Shown here: piece after piece, positions 47,573 to 59,902 of the stretch
Numbering within the stretch: position 1 is the first letter of the stretch
How the letters are laid out: every line of letters begins with the position of its first letter
Source: Colias croceus
Lineage: Eukaryota; Arthropoda; Insecta; Lepidoptera; Pieridae
Assembly: GCF_905220415.1 (NCBI RefSeq)
Contig: NC_059553.1
Span: 9,386,501-9,450,500, forward strand
Length of the DNA stretch: 64,000 bases
Direction: 5' to 3'
Position numbers and translations under genes: made by a program
Notes under the pieces: generated by a model
Told to the model about the DNA's origin: nothing
What the model saw: the letters and a program-made list of their open reading frames with translations, nothing else
Database searches by the model: none

Positions 47573-49149
47573 CATTCTGAACGCTGTAATTTCCTTTAAT
47601 TAGAGGTGCAGAAGATCATGTACTTGTATTAGATGTAACGAATGTAATCTGTATCCTCTGTCGGAAATTCTAAAATAAATAAATAAAATAAATTAAATCA
47701 CATATTGTATAAGGATCAGAACGACACAGTAACAAAGAAAATGTAAAATTTAATATTATTTGCGATAAGTTTTATGCATTCTCAGAAAAAATAACAAGTA
47801 ACAGTGAAAACATGATGACAGAAAATAATAAAATTTGAGTAATAGACCGGAAATTAATTTAATTTCCAAGAAGAGAAAAACATATTTAAGGCAATTAAAT
47901 GCGTACAAACGTTTTGTTTTAATTTATATTTGTATTTTGGGTATCAATAATTTACAATCATATTCTACAAGTATTAAAATTTAAAACACTCAAAGACTTT
48001 CCATATGCGTAATATTGTTGTAATGCGACACTAATTTGTACCAGTAAAGATGAAAATATTCTTTGAAAAGGGTACCTAACTATCGAGTAAGTCACAATTA
48101 TTTATATTCCAACAAATTGCTGGCACTGATACAAGACCCACGGCTATTCATGAAAATCGAGGTTTACGAAATAAATATCGGCGCGATAATCTATTGCCGA
48201 AATGCTCTTAGAGCTAAATTCAAAGGATTCTCCGTAGAATTTATGAGTTCCCTTTGAGGTTTAGGTTACAAATAAAAATATTATTGCCTCAATCTTCGGT
48301 AGATGAGAAGGGTGGGGAGTCGGCTCGGTTTCGTCTTAAGAATTTTCCTGTTATAGACATTTAAAAGAATTGCGGTGGATCAAAGGTTAAAGGCCGGATT
48401 TAAATTAATACAAGTAAATATGGGAGTGATTGTGTTTGCTGACATTTTAATATTTTTTGGTATAGAGTTTGGTATTAGAGATTTATATGGTACTAAGAAA
48501 GCTGGTGATATTGAAATACAAGTCGAAAATTGATGGCAGATAGACTATGAAATGCACGCAAAGTAAGAAGGCCAACAATAATAAATTGCTAATGCTACTC
48601 ACACAAAATCTCTACTTTAAGAAAGAAATCAAAATCCAAATACCAAAAAACATTGAAATCTGTTCAGCACTTCTTGAGTATTAAATGGCATAACTTTTTT
48701 TTGCATACTAGAGATATAACATAAAATTCTTGAGTATACTCCACCCTAAAATTCATCAATTGTTTCTACCTTTATAACAGAACACAGCTTCACATAAAGA
48801 AGAAGCAAACGATCCAAGATTGAGTCCTCCTGATTAGAATCCTCGTGATTTATTCCTGTTAAAATGCACAAGGTGACACAGAGCAGCCGCGAAGCCAATC
48901 TAACTGCTTGTTTGACAATCCATTTTCTGCACGTTGCTGTAGAACTTGTAAATGAGTTTCCCAGTACTATTCCTCAATACACTTTGGTAAATAGTCTCGG
49001 CTTTAGAGTAATGCTATTGCGTTGGTCTTATCAAGTTTGGAGAGTTGTAATTTCCGTTGTTTTGGGCAAATAACTTGTTTTTGTGTCCATTTCTAATGTA
49101 TGGTAGTGAAATTAAGAGAAAGAGTATGTGTTCTTATGTACACGCGTTA
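47573..49149. other. AT-rich non-coding DNA
   Basis: It starts with a segment ending in an AATAAATAAATAAAATAAAT run (to about 47695) that could be an old LINE tail. Frames at 48063-48257 and 48864-49073 have no domain. Nothing else recognised. Confidence 0.4.
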
Positions 49150-49332
49150 GAAGTTATACTTCTTTGGCGTATGGAAAAAAAATACTAGAATATACAACTT
49201 GAACATAGTTATCAATTTTCATACCACCTAGAACGAACTTCATGCTGTTAAATTTAGGTGTCGGTGTACGCGCGCATCGTTAAAATTCACTCTCATCATT
49301 TTTCTCCATCGCGCCAAAAGAAGTATAACTTC
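49150..49332. mobile_element. MITE with GAAGTTATACTTC ends
   Basis: The left end GAAGTTATACTTCTTTGGCG is matched by the inverted right end CGCCAAAAGAAGTATAACTTC-like text. The termini resemble those of the 1877, 9318, 55522 and 56138 family (GAAGTGAAACTTCTTTxGG), but the interior is different and longer. Confidence 0.7.
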
Positions 49333-49976
49333 AAAACTATTTTTCAAACCAAAATCCGTCGTGTTTGATAACTGAGTGTAACTTGTAACTTCAGTTAAAA
49401 CCCATGAATATATTATTATTTTAATTGGCTAATACTTGAATTTTGTCAGTTAAAAATTCTTACTTCTTCAATAATCTTGTTTTATGAAACCCGGTAGCGT
49501 AGTAGCCAGTATCTAATTCTAAGCTTTAACACGAAAAGGAGATTTCGGATATTTATTTTACTATGATCTTCTAAATTTACGAAATATCATTTGAGAGTTA
49601 AGGTTATGTGATCATAAATAATTTTGTATTTTTTTGTTTCCGTATGTTTATATAACTTATAATCAATGACAGCACAATATTTTATATAAAGCCATCCGCA
49701 TATACTTTGTTTTGTATAAACTTGAAGTGAATATACGATGTAGTTGCAATTTTAATATCTGATCTGAATTCTGTTATTGCTCTACCACATCTGTGACATA
49801 ACTTCATTTCATTTTAAAATTTATTACTTTTTTAAATGGGATTTTGTATTTGCGGTCTCCAGTTGGTTTATTTTTGTAGACTATGTTAATTCAATGGAAT
49901 TTAATTTGTTATTTAAATAAAATGTAACATGATAAGATAAATTGTGCCAGCTTTGGTCACTATATATCTAATATAT
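49333..49976. other. AT-rich non-coding DNA
   Basis: No features recognised. Confidence 0.4.
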
Positions 49977-50135
49977 AAAAATCAATGCCACTTTTCGTTG
50001 TAATTCCATAACTCGAGAACGGCTGAACCGATTTCGATAATTCTTTTTTTATTATATTCCTTGAAGTACGAGGATGGTTCTTATGTAGAGAAAACGTTAA
50101 TATGTACCACGGGCGAAGCCGGGGCGGACCGCTAG
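49977..50135 (+). mobile_element. Helitron-like element, family F
   Basis: It begins TCTAATATATAAAAATCAAT after an A and contains ACTCGAGAACGGCTGAACCG. It ends GGGCGAAGCCGGGGCGGACC then GCTAG before a T. Non-coding. Confidence 0.7.
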
Positions 50136-50890
50136 TTATTACAAATATTCTGATATTCAATCTTTATATTTTACAAAATATAATGTACATACTAAATTAG
50201 ATAAACTTACCTATTGCCTATAAACTACAAATGCTACTTCATTATTTATTTAACTACTACTTCATTATATATATTACTTCAGCTGTTCATTAAAAAGCCA
50301 ATCAAACAGAGACATCACATCGATATAATTATCATTAAAAATTTCATAAAGATAAATATTGCAGATACATCTCTTGTTTATACAGAGATCAATTCCGATG
50401 TTGATTCCTGATTTTACCAATATGTCAACTAGCCGATATCCGACACCAATATCAAGAACGAGCATTTCCCTGCATCATGTTCCTAATTGAGGAATCACGG
50501 CGCCCGTTGCAGCCAATTGATTTCACACCTTTAAAGCTAGCATTTTGCAGGATTTCAAAATGGCCGCCTTTAATCTGACTTCAACTGGTGCGGGATTTGT
50601 TTCGATGCACCTTTTTCAAACTTGTTAGTCTCAACACTTGGATTTGTTGTTCACAAACGAATGGTTACTTTTATTGAAATTTCTATGATACAAATAAGCC
50701 GCTCGTTATTAAATAGTGTAGTTTAATTATATAAATTATAGAAGTTTTAATAAACAACTGGCGAGCAAACTTCACAAAGGTCATAAATTTAAATTTCATA
50801 ATATGTACCTACTGTATAATGAAAAAATCTGATTACTCGTTAGATGAATTTATTTTTTTGCACGATCCAATGAAAATATTCATATTTATA
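50136..50890. other. AT-rich non-coding DNA
   Basis: Overlapping opposite-strand frames near 50214-50465 are AT-driven. No gene recognised. Confidence 0.4.
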
Positions 50891-51354
50891 TCTATGCATA
50901 TAATAAATCTGTAGAAGGGTCTATTCTGTACATTGAAAATATTGAAAAAATAAATACCATCTGGATCGATGCCAAACCTAAATATGTGATTTAAAAAATT
51001 TTTGTCTGTCTGTCTGTCTGTCTGTATGTTCATTGTTCAGGCATCACGTGAAAACTAACGGTTCTATTTCGATGAAACTAGGTATAATTATACCTTATTA
51101 TCCTGGGCGTAAAATAGGATACTTTTTATCCTGGAAAAATAAGTAGAAAAAAATTAATCTTAATTTTTCAGTTTTTTCCATAGACGTTGTTCTGTAGAAC
51201 CGCGAACACACGTTGCGTATTATTAAAGGCCTAGCCGTATTTGGGTCCAATAGATATTTATAAGATTTCATTGTCAGAGTTACTCAAAATGGAGAAATAA
51301 ACCATCCACGCGAAGACCGACATCCGCGCGGACGGAGTCGCGGGCGGAAGCTAG
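50891..51354 (+). mobile_element. Helitron-like element, family E (~464 bp)
   Basis: It begins TCTATGCATATAATAAATCT after an A and ends GGGCGGAAGCTAG before a T. It is highly similar to 43569-44039 apart from short indels, for example a missing stretch after ATTGAAAAAATAA. Confidence 0.75.
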
Positions 51355-52299
51355 TTTTAAATATATTAATTTCTATGTACCCTGCCTCTGTATTATTTCT
51401 ATTAAGCAGAGATAAATATAAACTAAGCCGACAAAAATAGTAAAAATTTGTAGAATTTATTCCATTTTTTCCATTCCAGTTTATAACCTACAAAATACTC
51501 AATAATTTTATTCATTTCATCAAATAAAGACACAAATTCCAGTCCTTTAATTACCGAATCGGTCAAATCAGAATATTGAGATGTAATAACAGTTATTCAG
51601 TTGGGAGCTCACGGAGACGCAATGCGGTGCCAATACGGTAATGTATCGAAAAGTAATGAACGCCTGTATTTTAAAGCAGTAATAAACATAAATTTGTATG
51701 CTAGATGTGCGTCGTGAACGTTTCAACTTTGGCGGGATTGTGTCCTTGAAGTACTATAGTAGATTTGAATGGTTTGGTGATAAACTGAATAAACTTATTG
51801 GATTTTACTTTTTATGCGCTGTTTTTATGAATCTAACAACAATATTAGAGTCGATCATTTGATCAAAAATATAGCTTCAAATGAAACCTGAATGTACGTT
51901 TTATGAAATTATATTTCTTCGTAAAAATACGTAATTCATATTTTGAGTAATTTTTAATGTTTATTAAATTTCTTGCTCGTATTTTAAAATAAACACGTGA
52001 ATGAGAGTTTAATACTCTATATTGAATGTTTACATTTTTGCGTTTTTAACGCAATTCGTATATAATTTAATTTTTTTTTACCGAATTAAATTTGTGAAAT
52101 AACTCGGCGTTTTATCATTATTCACTATTTATTTTATATTGCATTATGTGCATCCAAAAGATTTCTATACTATACATAATATAATATTATGTTAATATAC
52201 TTCATTATAGTACGTTACTTACATATAAATCGTTATATAGACAGGTTATATTATATTCCAAATGGACAATAAAACCTTCAGCACAAAGTTATAGTACTA
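51355..52299. other. AT-rich non-coding DNA
   Basis: No features recognised. Confidence 0.4.
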
Positions 52300-52482
52300 C
52301 TAGTGGTCCGCCCCGGCTTCGCCCGTGGTATATATTTCGCAATAAAAGGTAACCTATGTCCTATCTCGGGTATCAAAATATCTCCATACCAAATTTCATG
52401 CAAATTGGTTCAGTAGTTTAGGCGTGATTGAGTAACAGACAGACAGACAGAGTTACTTTCGCATTTATAATATTAGTATGGA
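52300..52482 (-). mobile_element. Helitron-like element, family B with family-D-type 3' end
   Basis: Inverted copy with the same hybrid structure as 47232-47414: a CTAGTGGTCCGCCCCGGCTT 3' end at the left and a TTTATAATATTAGTATGGA 5' end at the right. Confidence 0.75.
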
Positions 52483-53943
52483 TCTATTAAACTAACGAGA
52501 AAGACATAAATAAAATATAGGCATAATATCGCGGATTTACCCAGCAATTATAGAATACAAAACTGAAATATTTTACATCTAGATTTTACATAATATAAAA
52601 ATACTGCCTGGCTTTCAGCCAAGGGTGATATTCAGCACGATTGTGTATTACTCTTGGTTTTCAAGTAAAATATTTTTTGTTTTAATATTTCGCGTATTTA
52701 AAAATATATTTTTGTAAGTGCTATCAGGTAGTGGAGTTTTTCAAATGGAGTCAAGCATGCTACGTTACGAATTGGGTTGCGTTTTTATTAACGTTATCGT
52801 TTTCACTCGAAATTGGGAAGTGAAACGTTTCTGGTTTTTGTTTAATAATGGCATGGTAAAACGGGGACAGGTTTGTTATGTTAAGCGGTCACTACCACCC
52901 ATAAACATTGTCAACTGCACTGGTGTTGTCATGGGTGCTTTGCCGTTTTTACAAACCTACCTGCTCTTTACTTGAAGGCCTCAATGTCGAAATTCTTTAG
53001 GAACAACGCAGGAGCTTAAACTCAAAACTATTATTAATTAATCTTGTTTTATTTTATTAGTACATCTAAATTATCAAACATACAAAAATTATTACTTACG
53101 TATATATTCCAGTCATATAAAAACAAATGAAAATCTGTTCTATTAAACTAAAGATTCATCTCTATCTTTTCCATCGTACAATCTCAGGGATCCTAACTCA
53201 AGCTTCCATCTTCAGGGATTACACGTGTTACCCTGCGTTATCTCATCTAGCTACAGACCTGTCATTGATTTTGCTTGCTAAGGTCTTCGAGAGAGAACGT
53301 TCTAAATTCAGTGTTTGAAACGTTTATAAAGTGATCTAGTTTTTTTTTGTATCAATTCTTGACTGTATTTATTCCTCATCATTGTTTGATATCGTCTTTT
53401 TCATTTCTGGTATGACCTTTTGCATTTGCTTATTTTTATAACATAGATGAGTGAAAATATTGATGAATTAATGTAGTAATTAATCAATCACTAAAATGAT
53501 AGACGATATTTGAAAACCATTTGTTATTTATTAAGCACGTGTTAATATTATCAATAACGGACCCATAATAATATTAACCATAATCATTTATGTATATTTA
53601 ATTAGTAATTTTAATTATTTCTACGACTTTCCTTTTATGAAACCCGTAATAAAAGGAAACTAAAATAACGAAGTACAATCCATACACATTTCATAAAACA
53701 GAACTATTCAACACAAAAACAAAAATATCAAATAACCGCAGAATTCACTCAACAATATTTCCTCTAAGGGAATATGGCATCCCAGATCATTGGGATTTAC
53801 CCCGCTTGTAAATGCAGTGACCTAAAAATGGATAGCTAAAGAGGGCGAAAAAAATTGTAACATCATTTATCCAAAAAACACCTCACACAGTTTCGGCAGG
53901 TTGACATAAAAATACATTAATACGCGTCAAACTGGCTCACTTA
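52483..53943. other. AT-rich non-coding DNA
   Basis: Frames of 85 and 63 codons (52718-52975, 53127-53318) lack any recognisable domain or conserved context and are not called. No other feature recognised. Confidence 0.4.
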
Positions 53944-54166
53944 AGGTACAATTCCGAGACGGGCCGCAGACCGCAAACTGCAACAGCAAACTGCAAGCGA
54001 CACCACTTGTTTCTATGAACATCTATGAATCGCTGCGCGTTGCGTCTGCAGGCAGCAGTGTCGCCGCGCTTAGAATCAATTTCATACATGTTCATAGAAA
54101 CAAGTGGTGTCGCTTGCAGTTTGCTGTTGCAGTTTGCGGTCTGCGGCCCGTCTCGGACTTGTACCT
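53944..54166. mobile_element. Harbinger-like hairpin MITE
   Basis: Outer ends AGGTACAA and TTGTACCT are followed by long inverted arms starting TCCGAGACGGGCCGCAGACC. The pairing is perfect over roughly 69 bases, around a loop of about 75 bases. TTA flanks both sides (53941-53943 and 54167-54169), fitting a TWA target duplication. Non-coding; an 81-codon frame across it is a product of the palindrome. Confidence 0.8.
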
Positions 54167-55521
54167 TTACATTTGCAAAAAGTTGATGCTATACCCACTA
54201 CGCGTATTGTTACGTTTTAATGATATTTCGCTTTCAATATTTTATTCGTTTATGAAATGATAATACTACATTCACTTCACTAGATCCACGCGATTTGATC
54301 GATTACTAAAATAAATATGTAAATATTATAAAAACTAAATCGGTTTTATACCTAATTTAGATATTGATATGAGTCTAGGCGAGATTTTAATTATTTTAGG
54401 TCACGATTTAGACTATAATTATCAAACCAAATAAATTTTTCACACAAATATAAGTTGCCATATTAATTTTTAGTGTCTATAATTTTTTCATTGTAAATAC
54501 TCAATCATTTAAGTTTTTTTTTTAAATATTTTAGTACTAGACCCTCCCTTATGCAGCCAAGTCAAGTATTACATACGGCCATACCATTATTTTTTGATAT
54601 TAATTTATAGGAGCCATAAAAACAGTCTCACCAAATGCAGTCGCGCAACATAATAGTGCGTAGACCAAGAAAACATCAGTACCATAAATCAAAACGTAAT
54701 GATAGTCACGTTTTTACAACGTTTTTACGAAGACCATTTCGGCTGACATCCAATTGGAGATGGCCCGCTTTAATTTGCATACGATTCCTGTCAAATAGCA
54801 TTGTATCATTTAGCTCTAGTTGAGTTTTTACCATGATAAACTTAGTGTCAAACCGTTGAAAGGTTACGGTAAATTTTCAATTTTATATCAACGTTTTTAA
54901 GCCATGACTTGGAAGTTTTTACAATTTTTTGGTATATTTTCAATTTGCAGGTTGGAAGTTTCTTGGAACATTTTCAATTTATCGGCATTTTTCAGGCCTT
55001 AAAGTAATCGTTGGAAGACGTCATGTCAATGATGATGGATGTTTTAGGCTTTTACCAGATTGAAGTTGGATAAGAATTCTACATAGGTGGATAATAAGGT
55101 GTCCCAGGTCGACTATTATTTTATGAAATTAGAGAAAAATCACAAAACGATCATTACTTCTAAACCGTGAAAAATAGCATACATAATATTATATTCTATA
55201 CCACCACTTGATAGTCTTTCCTGGAACACTCCGTATAACTAAGCACTATGACGATGCAGTTTACAGAAGGCCTCTCAAAGTTCTATTATGTAACATACAG
55301 TTCAAATGTTGCTTCTATTTGAAATCTCAAACGTAATATTGTCTGGTATAAAGTGTCAAATACACGACTATATTCTGTCGTGTAGTTTGTGCAATATTTG
55401 AAATATGATAAAATGATGTAAGATATTATTGTCAGGAAGCTTAGCTTTAAGTCCATTTTAGCTAAAACTGTGAAGTCTGCTTATAGATCAACGTCCACAA
55501 AAATTATTTGCATCATTTATT
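54167..55521. other. AT-rich non-coding DNA
   Basis: A loosely inverted pair GGTGTCCCAGG (near 55098) and CCTGGAACACTCC (near 55221) may bound a degenerate MITE, but the match is weak. Nothing else recognised. Confidence 0.4.
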
Positions 55522-55642
55522 GAAGTGAAAATTCTTTAGGCGCGTTGAGAGTAAAATTTCAAGTCGCGTCATGACAATACCGTCACGTTATGAGTAATGC
55601 GACGATTTTGATATCTTTAAAATCTTGGCAAAGTTTCACTTC
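55522..55642 (+). mobile_element. MITE with GAAGTGAAA ends
   Basis: It runs from GAAGTGAAAATTCTTTAGGC to an inverted end GGCAAAGTTTCACTTC. Same family and orientation as 9318-9438; followed by the shared TGACACGTGTGCTC. Confidence 0.75.
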
Positions 55643-56137
55643 TGACACGTGTGCTCGGTATACACAAGCTTTTTTTTACATTATTTATAAAAAAGAAACT
55701 AAAAGTTGTTGAAGAGAAAATACGCAACAAAACAGTTTAAATAGACAAAGAACAAAGGCGTAATTTTTAAAGCCGTTTAATTTAAAATATAATTTATTCA
55801 CCGTTTATTAACTTAATTAGTAGAGAGTAAATTTATTTTCCTCACTTCGTCGGAATAAAGATCTAAGAACTAGGAAATAGAATTGTTCCTTTTAATTTAT
55901 ATGAGAACTAATTAGTTTGGTCCACGTCACGTTCAAGCTGAGAAAATACAGTGTTATATAAAATTGACTAAGTTTTTAATTATAATTTTATATTAGTTTT
56001 TCTCTTTTTTTCTTCATAATGAATTTTTAGTACCCGGTGTGTTTATTTTTTGTATATATATCATCATTTTGACTTTAGAAACAGAATTGACCGAATCGGT
56101 TATTCTACAAAAAAGAGCGTGCTGAGCACACGTGTCA
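55643..56137. other. AT-rich non-coding DNA
   Basis: No features recognised between the two oppositely oriented MITE copies. Confidence 0.4.
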
Positions 56138-56261
56138 GAAGTGAAACTTCTTTGGCAAGATTCAAAGATAACAAAATCCTCTCCTTACTCCATGACGTGA
56201 CGGTATAGCCATGACGCGACTTGAAATTTTACTCAAAACGCGTCGAAAGAAGTTTCACTTC
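56138..56261 (-). mobile_element. MITE with GAAGTGAAACTTC ends, inverted
   Basis: GAAGTGAAACTTCTTTGGCA at the left and AAAGAAGTTTCACTTC at the right. The interior is the reverse complement of the 55522 copy. The two copies lie about 500 bp apart in opposite orientation. Confidence 0.75.
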
Positions 56262-58284
56262 AAAAAATCTCTCGAAATGTAGCTAAATTTCGTATTGTAA
56301 TAATAATTATCAAAATTATTTTGGTTCTCTACGAAAAAACAGTGACTAAATAATGTAAGTCGCACGTTATTCAAACCACATCATTTTAACTTCAAATAAC
56401 CACAAAACAATAATTCGAAAAAGCTGTTCCACTAAATGGAAAAACGTTATACAATAAAACTCAATCACCATTCACATTATTAATAACAGCATCATAACAA
56501 ATTTAATTTACCTTAAAAATATAATTAACATCTGACAATAAGGCACTTTTCCGAAACATAAGTTTCAAATTGTCAAGTCGAGCATCGTTAGCGACTTTCA
56601 ATCAAAGTTATGAAGTGTCGAGCTTCGTCACAGAATAATTGGAAGCCATTGAACGTACGTACTGCTAACTTCGGGAACTATAAATTGTGTTTTTGTGATC
56701 TATTTTAGGCTAAAACTGTTAACACTGCTGAAAACGACTCGAAACAGTTAAGAAGAATGTCTACTACATTCTGGGCAGTCATAAATCTTGTGATTTAGTG
56801 ACACAGGCGAGGCAGAGTGCATTAAGATTGCAGAAGTAAACAAATTGTTAACGTATGCATTGAAAAACTTTGGACTGTGAATTGTGATATTTTGACCCAT
56901 TCGTTGGCTCAAACGTCTTTCTTTACCTACCGGCTAATAATTCTTTAAATTGAAATAATAAGTAAACATTTTTGGACAAAATTGAATTTAATGAGCAAAA
57001 TAATATTTATTACATTAAATTAATCCCTGAATTTGAAACCTTTCTAATCTAATAAGCCCTCCTAAACTCCACCACCAAATAATGGCGAAACAAAATGTAA
57101 TATAAAAACTCGAATAACACTTAAAACGATTGATTTGCTTTCTTTCCAAATAAATAATCACTGTTATGTTACATTTTCATTGAGAGTAAGTCATAAAAGA
57201 AATGAATCAAGTCCCTTGATAATTGACGCGGGTGACAAAGCATTTTGTTGATTGCGGAACGTATTTTCAAAGTTTCCTAATGGCTTTTGATATTCTTGAC
57301 AATGTGAAACTGGAAAAATATTTTTATATTAATGTTTGCACGTGTTTTTAAAGTCTAAATTTATGAAGTTGAGTGACATTTCTATGAGAAAGTTGATTTG
57401 TTGTTGTTCAATAAATTATGTAATAATGTTATTTGGTTAAAAAAATTAACATTTTGGAATTGTGAATACAAAGAAACGCCGTTACAAATCTACAATTGGA
57501 TTAGCTTAGGTATGTTAATTGACAAAATATATAAGTTCATGTCAATAATCAATTAAATTTGCCTATATGTATAGGATACATAGACCTTATCTATTAAATA
57601 CTTAAATAATAAGCAAACTGGGATTAATACTATAACAAATGAAATCGTATGGTCACTATACTCCTAACATTTATTTTCCCATATACTGCTTTAATATTGA
57701 ATGAGTCGGAAATTAACGTTAAAATATCATCAATAAATATTTTCTATTTCATCATAAGGAACATATTACGTAAACATGATACATGTACCAGATAATATTG
57801 CTAGTTAAAAAATGCTTAAAGTATAAAGGACTTTATTACAAAAAGTACGTCCTTTAATATAAGTTTCATTATATTTTCATCCGCCTTAGCGTAAGTAGGT
57901 GATCAAACTTTAAGCCAGACTTTTATTAAATGTTGGTTTCGCTCATTAGTCTAAATTTTCGGACCTACTTTTGGGTATCGCGGAAACATACGTTTGATAA
58001 ATATGAATTCAGTACGCATCATCGCAAATTACAATTACAATACATTTCGCATTGTGCATAGGTAGTAGCATAAATTCATGCGAAAATTTTATACTATTTA
58101 TTCACTTGGCTATGATGAGAGAGAGGAAGTGATGGCTTGTAAAATAATAATTAATGAAATTAAATAAACTCATAAAATTATTGCGATGTACGTATGCTAT
58201 AATTTGCTGATACATTAGTTTGTTTGCTATCTATAAGCAGCCGCTGTCTCCATAACATTAATATATTATTATGAGGTCTAAAAA
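56262..58284. other. AT-rich non-coding DNA
   Basis: No reading frame, RNA gene or repeat recognised in about 2 kb. Confidence 0.4.
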
Positions 58285-58508
58285 TCCTACTTCATATTAA
58301 AAATGCGAAAGTTTGTGAGGATGGATGTATGTGTTTGTTACACTTTCATGCAAATACTACTGAACCGATTACAATGAAAAGTAGCACACATATAGATGGT
58401 AACTTGGATTAATACATAGGATAGCTTTTAATCCGGAAATCCCACGGGAACGGGAACTATGCGGGTTTTTCTCTGAAAACGCGGGCAAAGCTGCAGGCGG
58501 AAAGCTAG
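58285..58508 (+). mobile_element. Helitron-like element, family B2
   Basis: It begins TCCTACTTCATATTAAAAAT, contains CGGGAACTATGCGGGTTTTT, and ends GCAGGCGGAAAGCTAG before a T. Relative of 15721-15941. Confidence 0.7.
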
Positions 58509-58835
58509 TCTAATCTAATTACAATACCCAACTCTTCAAACGGGTGCAGTAGGTAAAGAAATAACCTTCTAAATTTTAATTACTAAATCTACAATTACAA
58601 ACCACAAGCAATGTAATGATTTTAATTAAACTGGGACTCTGTCCAGGAAAAGGCACACATTGTGGTCACCCTTCTTACTATTTATCTGATTCTTCCCCAA
58701 GGGGCCGGGTTAATTCAAACTAGACTGCTGATTAACATGGTATGTGCTGCCAAGACTATTTATTTAATTGTCTGACTGTTATTGCATTTTTCTTAGCTTT
58801 TCTATAGTATAGGTACACGTTTTTAAAATAAAGTA
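58509..58835. other. AT-rich non-coding DNA
   Basis: A GC-richer segment near 58630-58715 has no coding sense. No features recognised. Confidence 0.4.
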
Positions 58836-59131
58836 CAGGGTGTCTCAAAAGAAAGTTTATATTTTGTGGATGAATAAAAAAAAGTAAGCGGTGTATTGAA
58901 AAAATGTTTATTAATTATTAAAGTGCATAATATGGGAATTTATTTCTTAAAAATAATATCGTCCAAATGCAGTCCATTGCGTTCACGGCACTCATTTAAT
59001 CGAACACTAAAATTATTTATGACAGCTCGGCAGGTAGACACAGTGATGGCTGCCATTTCGTGTCGGATATTTTCTTTTAAATGCACTAGAGAAGTTGGTT
59101 TTTTGGCATACACTTTAGATTTAAGATACCC
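58836..59131 (-). pseudogene. Tc1/mariner-like transposase C-terminal fragment
   Basis: On the minus strand the frame ending at 58940 reads GYLKSKVYAKKP, then ENIRHEMAAIT, then a terminal HLDDIIFKK and stop. This resembles the very C-terminus of IS630-Tc1-mariner transposases, after the catalytic domain, so no active-site residues remain. About 100 bp further, CAGGGTGTCTCAAAAG at 58840 looks like the element's terminal repeat. The upstream end is replaced by a Helitron-like scrap (CTTTGTAAGCGAAGCTGCGG), so the frame's first 8 or so codons are foreign. Confidence 0.65.
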
Positions 59132-59620
59132 CTTTGTAAGCGAAGCTGCGGGCAACAGATAGTAATTATGTATTGTCTTTTACCAAGATTTATTTATTAC
59201 ATCAAAATGCATACAGCTGTTCTGGCATGTTATTGATATACCTACATATTCAGATATGAACATGGTCTCTTAACGATCAAAATTTTCTAAAACAAAATAA
59301 AATATCATCTATTTAAAAACTCAAACCTCTTAAATCTTTCTAGATAAGCTTCTGCTTATCAAATACAAGTAATGCATCCTTACATTATACTATCACTCTG
59401 TCCCCTCTTTCCTCTAACGATAAACACATATAACTCCATAATATTAAATATCTCAAACAACACTGCAATTTGCTGAAACGACATCGGCATATCCAACACT
59501 GTTCTCTCCACGTAACTAGTTTTATCGTTTTTATGGGCCATTCGCCCAAAACTTTGACTTTATGTATGTATGGATATTAGGTTTTGGTATCTGTGATGTT
59601 GTGAAAGGATAGCGGACAAT
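59132..59620. other. AT-rich non-coding DNA
   Basis: It begins with the Helitron-like scrap noted above, ending CAACAGATAG. No gene recognised. Confidence 0.4.
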
Positions 59621-59828
59621 TTATATAATAATTCAATAATTCAATAATTCAATAATTTTTATTATCCAAAATAATATGATACATACAATATAAGAACCCT
59701 TGTTCCCACACTAGGATTCCCTGTGTCGTGGGAACAAGTTTCTTCCATTTGCATAAAATTTTTACAAAAAAACAAATTTTTTAATAATTAATAATTATAC
59801 AATACAAATTATATAAATCACTGTTGAA

Positions 59829-59890
59829 CATGCGTGTGTATGTGTGTGTGTGTGTGTGTATGTGTGTGTGTTTGGGTGTGTGTGAGTAAT
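59829..59890. repeat. (TG)n microsatellite in LINE 3' UTR
   Basis: An interrupted TG dinucleotide run lying just after the ORF2 stop codon, in the element's 3' untranslated region (CA-rich on the coding strand). Confidence 0.85.
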
Positions 59891-59902
59891 TTAGATAGGT
59901 CT

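Noticed and set aside
52718..52975. 85-codon frame as a small gene
   Set aside because: No recognisable motif, and similar short frames are common throughout the window.
55098..55235. Possible MITE bounded by GGTGTCCCAGG and CCTGGAACACTCC
   Set aside because: The inverted match is short and imperfect and no flanking duplication was found.
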